Shown here in pieces: positions 58,020 through 64,000 of a stretch of DNA of 64,000 nucleotides. Each line of letters begins with the position of its first letter. The stretch's first letter is position 1. Made by a program: the position numbers and the translations under genes. A model generated the notes under the pieces. That model was not told where the DNA came from. It made no database searches and saw only the letters and a list, made by a program, of their open reading frames with translations. Source of the DNA: Bacteroidota bacterium (GTDB lineage Bacteria; Bacteroidota; Bacteroidia; Bacteroidales; VadinHA17); the NCBI GenBank assembly GCA_029547705.1, contig JAKPOU010000038.1, forward strand, positions 16,146 through 80,145, read 5' to 3'.

Positions 58020-58898
58020 ATGAATAAGGGAGTAAAGGAATTTTCGAAAACAAAACTGAGAAGTTCATATGTGACCCTTGTTGTTAGTGTGTCACTTGTT
58101 CTTTTTCTCCTGGGCATACTGGGTCTTGTACTTATAAATGCAAAAGGACTTGCAGATTATTTCCGTGAAAGCCTCTCCTTCTGGGTGATGCTCGATGATG
58201 ATGCGAAGGAAGCCGACATACGCCTGCTTCAGAAGGATCTTGATGCGAAGGACTATGTGAAATCGACGGAATATGTTTCAAAGGAAAAGGCTGCTGCAAA
58301 AATGAAGGAGGAGCTGGGAGAGGATTTTATCAGTTTTCTCGGGGAAAACCCTCTGCCGCCTTCAATAGACGTGTACCTTGTTTCCGAATATACCAGGCCG
58401 GACAGCGTTACGAAGATTGAAAAATATATCCTGGAATATCCCTTTGTCAAGGAAGTGTATTACCAGGAGTCGCTTCTTTACCTGATAAACGAGAATGTAA
58501 ACAAAATAAGCCTGTTCCTCCTGATCATCAGTTTCTTCCTGTTTCTTATCGCTCTTACGATCATTAATAATACAATAAGGCTTTCGATATATTCCAGAAG
58601 ATTTCTTATCAGGACCATGCAGCTCGTGGGTGCAACCCGCTCATTTATCAGGAAACCCTTTATCATACAGAGTGCTTTCCACGGGTTCCTTGCGGCCCTT
58701 ACCGCGATGCTGCTGCTCATGGGACTGCTTTATATGATTGAAAAGGAGTTTTTCCTCATGTTCACCTATGAAAACACCTTTCTGCTGATATTGCTCGGAC
58801 TTGCAATCATTGTGACAGGAATAATCATCAATATGGTCTCAACCTATTTTTCCGTAAACCGTTATTTAAGCATTTCTGAAGACAAACTATATTACTGA
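58020..58898 (+). CDS. ftsX: Cell division permease-like protein FtsX
   Basis: This 292-residue protein has a basic N-terminus, a first membrane helix (residues 19-41), an extracytoplasmic loop with DAKDYVKSTEYVSKEKAAAKM and PPSIDVYLVSEY, and three C-terminal helices with LVGATRSFIRKPF. With FtsE it activates cell-wall hydrolases at division. ftsE is not adjacent. It heads a conserved Bacteroidota run of ftsX-DUF3098-uppP-truB-queA. Confidence 0.92.
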   Translation: MNKGVKEFSKTKLRSSYVTLVVSVSLVLFLLGILGLVLINAKGLADYFRESLSFWVMLDDDAKEADIRLLQKDLDAKDYVKSTEYVSKEKAAAKMKEELGEDFISFLGENPLPPSIDVYLVSEYTRPDSVTKIEKYILEYPFVKEVYYQESLLYLINENVNKISLFLLIISFFLFLIALTIINNTIRLSIYSRRFLIRTMQLVGATRSFIRKPFIIQSAFHGFLAALTAMLLLMGLLYMIEKEFFLMFTYENTFLLILLGLAIIVTGIIINMVSTYFSVNRYLSISEDKLYY

Positions 58899-58904
58899 CA
58901 TCAT

Positions 58905-59156
58905 ATGGCAACTAAAAAAGAAGAAAAAGAAAAACCGGATTTTGCCCTTGGCCCCGGAAATTACAAACTTCTGGGAATAGGATTCCTGATAATCGTTGTC
59001 GGGTTTCTTCTGATGCTGGGAGGGAAAACGAAAGATCCTGCTGAATTCAGTAACGATATATTCAGCTTCAGGCGTATCACCCTGGCACCCATCGTAGTAC
59101 TGGCCGGTTTTATTTTTGAAATCTGGGCCATCATGAGAAAACCAAAGGAAAAGTGA
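58905..59156 (+). CDS. DUF3098 family small membrane protein
   Basis: This 83-residue protein has two hydrophobic segments (LLGIGFLIIVVGFLLMLGG and LAPIVVLAGFIFEIWAIM), with the family bend KTKDPAEFSNDIFSFRRIT between them. The function is unknown. It lies six bases after ftsX, a spacing and order typical of Bacteroidota, which suggests a role near cell division or envelope synthesis. The 190-base spacer to uppP holds only a doubtful short frame. Confidence 0.9.
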   Translation: MATKKEEKEKPDFALGPGNYKLLGIGFLIIVVGFLLMLGGKTKDPAEFSNDIFSFRRITLAPIVVLAGFIFEIWAIMRKPKEK

Positions 59157-59346
59157 CTAAACTGCCCGGCCTGAGTGTCCGGAATCTTCATGGCATCCTT
59201 GACGACCGTAATATCCTTTATTTCCCGCGGAACACGGGTGCCGTGAATATCCGGCTGCATTCCCGGCAACCGGGACCGGTACCAGCAGATCTGCTTCATG
59301 CCTTTTCTGTTCCGGCCCGCTTTAGATTTTTTTAATTATATTGATC

Positions 59347-60126
59347 ATGAGTTTATTGGAAGCAATATTACTTGGAATTGTACAGGGTCTCACAGAGTTC
59401 CTTCCCGTAAGCAGTTCCGGCCATATTGAAATAGGCAAGGTACTGTTCGGTGTTGACGCTGAGTCAAGCTTCTATTTTACCGTGGCGGTTCACGGGGCAA
59501 CAGTACTGAGCACAATTGCGGTATTCCGGAAGGACATCGGAGCACTTCTCAGTGGATTTCTGAAATTCAGGATGAACGATGAAACATCCTATATACTGAA
59601 GATTCTTGTTTCAATGATTCCGGTCGGATTTGTAGGCCTGCTCCTGAAGGATCAGGTTGAAGCCCTGTTTGACGGAAACCTTGTATTTGTCGGTTCAATG
59701 CTTATTATTACGGCAGCTTTGCTGGCGACGGCACATTTCATAAAGAAAAGGGAAAGGCAGATAGGCTATCTGGATGCACTGATCATCGGAGTGGCACAGG
59801 CACTGGCTGTCATTCCGGGTATTTCAAGGTCGGGCGCAACCATTGCCACCGGACTGGTTATAGGAAACAGAAAGGATGAAATAGCACGCTTTTCTTTTCT
59901 GATGGTTCTGATACCGGTTCTGGGCGCCAACTTTCTCGAGCTGCTCAGGACGGAAAGCACCATGGCCGGACCCGGAACAGCCGCGATACTGGCCGGTTCA
60001 CTGGCTGCATTCATTTCAGGCTATTTTGCCTGCCGCTGGATGATCGGACTGGTGCGGAAAAGCAAACTGATAGGATTCTCTGTCTATTGTGCTGCCGCAG
60101 GATTACTGGCTATACTGCTTGGCTGA
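59347..60126 (+). CDS. uppP: Undecaprenyl-diphosphatase (UppP/BacA)
   Basis: This 259-residue integral membrane protein has the BacA motifs GIVQGLTEFLPVSSSGHIEI near the start and PGISRSGATIATGL near residue 160. It recycles undecaprenyl diphosphate for peptidoglycan and surface glycan synthesis and gives bacitracin resistance. The ATG at 59347 is preferred over an upstream TTG. truB follows with one base between stop and start codon. Confidence 0.96.
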   Translation: MSLLEAILLGIVQGLTEFLPVSSSGHIEIGKVLFGVDAESSFYFTVAVHGATVLSTIAVFRKDIGALLSGFLKFRMNDETSYILKILVSMIPVGFVGLLLKDQVEALFDGNLVFVGSMLIITAALLATAHFIKKRERQIGYLDALIIGVAQALAVIPGISRSGATIATGLVIGNRKDEIARFSFLMVLIPVLGANFLELLRTESTMAGPGTAAILAGSLAAFISGYFACRWMIGLVRKSKLIGFSVYCAAAGLLAILLG

Positions 60127-60127
60127 T

Positions 60128-60841
60128 ATGGACAAACCGGAGGCGGAAAATATTTTTCAGGAAGGCAGGGTTCTTCTGTTTGACAAACCCCTTTACTGGA
60201 CATCATTTGACCTGGTAAACAAAGTCAGGATAATGATCCGGAAGGCTTTCGGACTGAAAAAATTAAAGGTGGGGCATGCCGGAACCCTTGATCCTCTTGC
60301 CACCGGACTGATGATCATCTGTACCGGGAAGGCAACAAAGGGAATAGAGGAATACCGTGAACTGGACAAGGAATATTATGCAAACCTGTATTTTGGAAAA
60401 ACCACTGCTTCATTTGACCTGGAAACAGAAACTGAAGGAGATTATCCTGTTGAACATATTACCCGGGAAATTGTTGAAAATGTTCTGAAAGGCTTTAAAG
60501 GAGAGCAGAAGCAGGTTCCACCCCTCCATTCGGCAAAACTGATAAACGGGAAGCGGGCTTATGAGTACGCAAGAAGCGGGAAAAATTTGGAATTATCGCC
60601 CGTAAATGTTATAATAAGGGAAACGGAACTTGTTTCATTCGGAATCCCGGAAATGCAGATCAGAATCCTCTGCAGCAAGGGAACATATATAAGAGCATTT
60701 GCAAGGGATCTGGGCCATGCACTTGGCAGCGGCTGTTATTTGTCAGCACTGAGGAGAAGTTCAATAGGTGATTTTAAACTTCAGGATGCACTTGACATAA
60801 AAAAATTTGAAAAAATTTTAGAAGAATTGAAACAAACATGA
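60128..60841 (+). CDS. truB: tRNA pseudouridine-55 synthase
   Basis: The start at 60128 (MDKPEAENIFQEGRVLLFDK) is chosen because an earlier frame start overlaps uppP. The 237-residue protein has the catalytic region KVGHAGTLDPLATGLMI with its Asp, and the later CSKGTYIRAFARDLG. It makes pseudouridine at position 55 of most tRNAs. It lies between uppP and queA in the same operon. Confidence 0.95.
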   Translation: MDKPEAENIFQEGRVLLFDKPLYWTSFDLVNKVRIMIRKAFGLKKLKVGHAGTLDPLATGLMIICTGKATKGIEEYRELDKEYYANLYFGKTTASFDLETETEGDYPVEHITREIVENVLKGFKGEQKQVPPLHSAKLINGKRAYEYARSGKNLELSPVNVIIRETELVSFGIPEMQIRILCSKGTYIRAFARDLGHALGSGCYLSALRRSSIGDFKLQDALDIKKFEKILEELKQT

Positions 60842-60886
60842 AATTTATACGTATAAAGGATTCTTAAAATAAATACCAGGCTGGAA

Positions 60887-61936
60887 ATGAAATTATCACA
60901 ATTCAGGTACAACTTACCACAGGAACTTATTGCCCTATACCCCGAAGAAAACAGGGACGAATCGAGGTTGCTTGTTGTAGACAGGAAAACAGGAAAGCTC
61001 GAGCACAGGATATTCAAGGAAATAGTTGATTATTTCAATGAAGATGATGTAATTGTTTTTAACAATACCAAGGTTTTTCCTGCCAGGCTATACGGGAATA
61101 AAGAAAAAACCGGCGCTGAGATAGAAGTGTTTCTTCTGAGGGAACTGAACCGCGAACAAAGGCTCTGGGATGTGCTTGTGGATCCTGCACGCAAAATAAG
61201 GATAGGGAACAAACTGTATTTTGGTGAGGATGATCTCCTTGTTGCTGAAGTTATTGACAATACGACATCCAGGGGCAGGACACTCAGGTTTCTTTTTGAC
61301 GGAAGCTATGAGGCATTTAAGCAAACACTTTACAGTCTGGGCGAAACCCCCCTACCCAAATTTATTAACAGGCCAGTTGAGCCGGGCGACAGTGAAAGAT
61401 ACCAGACCATCTTTGCCAAGCATGAAGGCGCGGTTGCAGCACCGACTGCAGGACTCCATTTCAGCAGGGAACTGCTGAAGAAGCTTGAGATAATAGGTGT
61501 TGAATTTGCCGAGATAACACTGCATGTCGGTCTTGGAAACTTCAGGAGCGTGGATGTTGAAGACCTCACAAAGCACAAGGTTGACTCTGAAAGGATCATT
61601 ATTACCGAGGAAACTGCCGAGATAGTCAACAAAGCCAGGGACAACAGGAAGAAGATTTGTGCAGTGGGAACAACGGTTGTCAGGACCCTTGAAAGTTCAG
61701 TGTCAACTGACGGATATCTCAAGCCCTTTGACGGGTGGACCAATAAATTCATTTTCCCTCCCTACGACTTTAAAGTGCCCGACATGATGATCAGTAATTT
61801 CCACCTTCCATACTCGACATTACTGATGATGGTGGCCGCATTTGCGGAATATGACCTTCTTTTTGAGGCATACCGTACCGCAGTGGCGGAAAAATACAGG
61901 TTCGGCACCTATGGTGATGCAATGCTGATCCTGTAA
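60887..61936 (+). CDS. queA: S-adenosylmethionine:tRNA ribosyltransferase-isomerase
   Basis: This 349-residue protein has the QueA signatures [62 protein letters not shown] and [10 protein letters not shown]. It adds the cyclopentene ring from SAM in queuosine synthesis. It closes the ftsX-to-queA run and is followed by a strong terminator. The tRNA-Asn(GTT) in this window is one of the tRNAs that carries queuosine. Confidence 0.96.
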   Translation: MKLSQFRYNLPQELIALYPEENRDESRLLVVDRKTGKLEHRIFKEIVDYFNEDDVIVFNNTKVFPARLYGNKEKTGAEIEVFLLRELNREQRLWDVLVDPARKIRIGNKLYFGEDDLLVAEVIDNTTSRGRTLRFLFDGSYEAFKQTLYSLGETPLPKFINRPVEPGDSERYQTIFAKHEGAVAAPTAGLHFSRELLKKLEIIGVEFAEITLHVGLGNFRSVDVEDLTKHKVDSERIIITEETAEIVNKARDNRKKICAVGTTVVRTLESSVSTDGYLKPFDGWTNKFIFPPYDFKVPDMMISNFHLPYSTLLMMVAAFAEYDLLFEAYRTAVAEKYRFGTYGDAMLIL

Positions 61937-62009
61937 AGGCAAATGCTGAAAATGACCCGGCGAAGAAGCCGGTTCATACTGAACAGATTCATTTATTATA
62001 ATGATATTC

Positions 62010-62041
62010 AGCCGGATAAATTTATCTATCCGGCTTTTTTG
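62010..62041 (+). terminator. Rho-independent terminator after queA
   Basis: A perfect 9-base stem, AGCCGGATA with TATCCGGCT, has an 8-base loop and is followed by a T tract. It lies 73 bases after the queA stop. Confidence 0.85.
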
Positions 62042-62434
62042 TTGAGTTTTTTCCCGGACCCTGACTTTTCACCCCGGGGAAAGGATCCTGCTGACCTGTC
62101 CGGAAAATCTGGCCGGTCCGGCAAGCCTCTATCAAATAATGCAATACAATATTAAAAACCCTGGATTTTTTAGTAACATATTAATATATGGTACGTTTAA
62201 CATCATTGTGAAAGTCGGAGCATAAATTATATAAACAGATATCGTCCGGGGATTTTAATAAAATGAACCGGAAATATTGTTGTTATTTAACCTGATGGCG
62301 TCTGCAGGTCTCTATAGTATAGAAATCAAAACAGTTGAGCTGTTACGTCCTTTCCCCGGATCAGCTTTGTCCGGGTATTCTCCATGTTTCGCAGATATTA
62401 AAATCCAAATACCCAAAAATTCAGGAGGTATATC
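62042..62434. other. AT-rich leader region of the repetitive surface protein
   Basis: No gene is seen in about 390 bases. A near-consensus -7 box TACGTTTA lies at 62192-62199, without a convincing -33. A small CCGGA/TCCGG hairpin lies near 62356-62374. The long untranslated leader may carry regulation. Confidence 0.4.
62423..62429 (+). promoter_or_regulatory. Strong Shine-Dalgarno sequence
   Basis: AGGAGGT lies six bases before the ATG at 62435. A near-perfect match to the 16S tail is unusual in Bacteroidota genomes and it fixes the start of the downstream gene. Confidence 0.7.
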
Positions 62435-64000
62435 ATGAATATTATGCAAAGAAAAACTTCAGGTCTTCTGCCCCTTGAGCGGGACAGGAAAAGGAGGCGG
62501 ACCCTGAACCGGCAAAGGATTCTCTTATGCATGGTAATATTGATAATGTCAGCCGGAAATATTACGCTAAAGGGTCAGGGTGTGGGAATCAGTGAAACCT
62601 CCATTGTACCGGATCCTTCGGCAATACTGGAACTGAGGTCGGTTGTGAGGGGTTTTCTTGCCCCTCGCATGACAACGGATCAGCGGCTGACTCTGGGAAG
62701 CACATCTCCGGCTGCAGGTCTGCTGGTTTATGATACAGACACAAAATCTTTCTGGTACTGGGATTCAGGCTGGAAGGCATTTGCCTCCGGTGCCTGGGGT
62801 GCATCAAACCAGCTGATGGGAATGAATGCCGCAGGCGATGCCAATGAATATAAAACCCTTACAGGGACAGCTAACCGGATAGAGGTTACACATGCTCCCG
62901 GGCAGATTACTTTATCAACTCCGCAGGATATACATGAGGGAGCGTCACCAACATTCCAGGGATTGACACTAAGTGATCTTGCACCCAATTCAGGTGTATA
63001 TACTGATCATTCAGGCAGACTGACAACGAGTGTTCCCACAAGCGGGATGCTTGGTTACTGGAGACGTAGCGGAACAGTCCTTTCACCGGCAAATTCCGGT
63101 GACCATATCACCACAACAGGAAATATCTATACCACGGAATCGGGCACAATAAGCTCAGCCGGCTTGTTTACCGGCAGTTCAGGTGCAACTATTTCGGGTG
63201 CTGCAATTAACCTGAACCATGATTCACATTTCCCGGTGAACATAGGAACAGGCAGTTCAACAGGCCTTATCACAATGGGCAATGCCGGAAACAATATCAT
63301 CCTGCCGGCATTTGATTCACCCGGAGTGGTGCACAACGATGCATCCGGCGTGCTTTTTTCAGGACTGATAAGCGGAGATGATATAGCAACCGGAGCCATA
63401 GTCAGCAGACATATTTATCCGGGCACGATAGTAAACGAACATATCAGTCTCGATGCAGGTATTGACGCCACCAAGCTTATTGACGGATCAATCAGCAATG
63501 AGGAGCTGCGTTTTATCAACACCCTTTCAGGAAATGCACAGGACCAGCTCGATAATTTGTCCGCACAGATAGATGAAATAAATTCACTTGACGAGGGCAT
63601 GATTTATCTGGGCGATGAGAACGATACGGCGCAGGAAGTTCGTATGACCGGCGATGTGACAATCAGCAATACCGGGGTAACCACGATAAGTGCCGAATCA
63701 GTTACTTCCGGAAAGATCCGTGACAATGAGATAGTCAATGCAGATATAAACAGTGCTGCAGGAATAGAATTTTCAAAACTTGAAGCTCTTCCCGCAGCCC
63801 ATATTATTTTAGGCAATTCATCCGGAGTTCCTGCTGCAACAGCCATCAGCGGGGATGCTACAATTGACAATACCGGTTCCCTTACTTTATCGAATAGCGG
63901 CGTCGCGGCAGGTTCTTACGGCAGCAACAACCAGGTTGCACAGTTTAGTGTTGACAGCAAGGGCCGTCTGACCTCAGCCGGTAATGTAACCATATCCGGC
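62435..64000 (+). CDS. Large repetitive tail-fibre/adhesin-like surface protein (cut by window edge)
   Basis: The frame opens at 62435 and runs open to the window end, giving 522 residues of a longer protein. A basic n-region and membrane segment (ILLCMVILIMSAG) form a signal peptide. The conserved Bacteroidota head DPSAILELRSVVRGFLAPRMT and YDTDTKSFWYWDSGW come next. Low-complexity beta-strand repeats rich in Gly, Ser, Thr and Asn follow. Late units such as GSYGSNNQVAQFSVDSKGRL match the unit seen in phage tail fibres and bacterial adhesins. It is probably a long extracellular or surface fibre. No other phage gene is near, so it need not be phage-derived. Confidence 0.75.
   Translation, partial: MNIMQRKTSGLLPLERDRKRRRTLNRQRILLCMVILIMSAGNITLKGQGVGISETSIVPDPSAILELRSVVRGFLAPRMTTDQRLTLGSTSPAAGLLVYDTDTKSFWYWDSGWKAFASGAWGASNQLMGMNAAGDANEYKTLTGTANRIEVTHAPGQITLSTPQDIHEGASPTFQGLTLSDLAPNSGVYTDHSGRLTTSVPTSGMLGYWRRSGTVLSPANSGDHITTTGNIYTTESGTISSAGLFTGSSGATISGAAINLNHDSHFPVNIGTGSSTGLITMGNAGNNIILPAFDSPGVVHNDASGVLFSGLISGDDIATGAIVSRHIYPGTIVNEHISLDAGIDATKLIDGSISNEELRFINTLSGNAQDQLDNLSAQIDEINSLDEGMIYLGDENDTAQEVRMTGDVTISNTGVTTISAESVTSGKIRDNEIVNADINSAAGIEFSKLEALPAAHIILGNSSGVPAATAISGDATIDNTGSLTLSNSGVAAGSYGSNNQVAQFSVDSKGRLTSAGNVTISG

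Noticed and set aside
59153..59335. 60-codon frame between the DUF3098 and uppP genes
   Set aside because: It has no recognisable features, starts with GTG overlapping the preceding stop, and its composition (RHSRQPGP, RFRFF) looks like non-coding sequence.
62435..64000. Prophage indicated by the tail-fibre-like protein
   Set aside because: No capsid, portal, terminase, integrase or lysis gene is visible; the head segment is the Bacteroidota surface-protein type, so a host surface protein is simpler.

Overview
The window comes from the chromosome of a Bacteroidota member, most likely a Bacteroidales/Marinilabiliales-type carbohydrate degrader. The signs are a SusC/SusD pair, PorZ of the type IX secretion system, DUF3078 and DUF3098 proteins, several TAnnTTTG-type -7 promoter boxes, and few Shine-Dalgarno sequences. 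It has one tRNA (Asn), no rRNA, no CRISPR array, and no recognisable insertion sequence or prophage. Both edges cut genes: a TIM-barrel isomerase on the left and a large repetitive surface protein on the right.

Layout. Positions 1-3.5 kb carry minus-strand sugar and membrane genes (isomerase, GH88 hydrolase, rhomboid protease, Gfo/Idh/MocA oxidoreductase). Positions 3.7-6 kb hold a PspC/PadR/PspC-like envelope-stress operon behind a clear promoter. Positions 6-9.6 kb hold an outer-membrane barrel, a PqaA-family lipoprotein and rubrerythrin. Positions 9.6-17 kb form one minus-strand run, proB-proA-acn-icd-gltA, which encodes the oxidative TCA arm to 2-oxoglutarate together with the first two steps of proline synthesis. 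Positions 17-21.5 kb hold a HerA-like ATPase, a YegP homologue, a DUF3078 protein and MscL.

Positions 21.7-44.4 kb are rich in glycan and nutrient-uptake functions. They include a GH78 rhamnosidase, a propeller/alpha-toroid lipoprotein next to a DegT aminotransferase, a PKD lipoprotein, and a SusC/SusD pair whose SusC frame is broken by a single in-frame TAA. An operon of PfkB kinase, CotH-like protein, ceramidase-like protein and esterase follows. Then come tRNA-Asn, a MORN protein, an esterase, an ExuT-like transporter and a Tat-exported oxidoreductase.

Positions 44.6-62 kb are mainly housekeeping: M16 peptidase, deoxynucleoside kinase, GH3-family enzyme, recO, rdgB, porZ, ilvE and the ftsX-DUF3098-uppP-truB-queA cluster. 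Embedded there are two paralogous class III cyclases, each with a C-terminal HD/phosphodiesterase-like domain. They flank rdgB-porZ and each has its own consensus-like promoter. The 50.5 kb copy keeps every HD metal ligand I can identify. The 55 kb copy has lost the HD dyad but carries a periplasmic Y_Y_Y domain and a membrane anchor. This pair is the most interesting system in the window: a candidate cyclic-nucleotide module that both makes and degrades its messenger.
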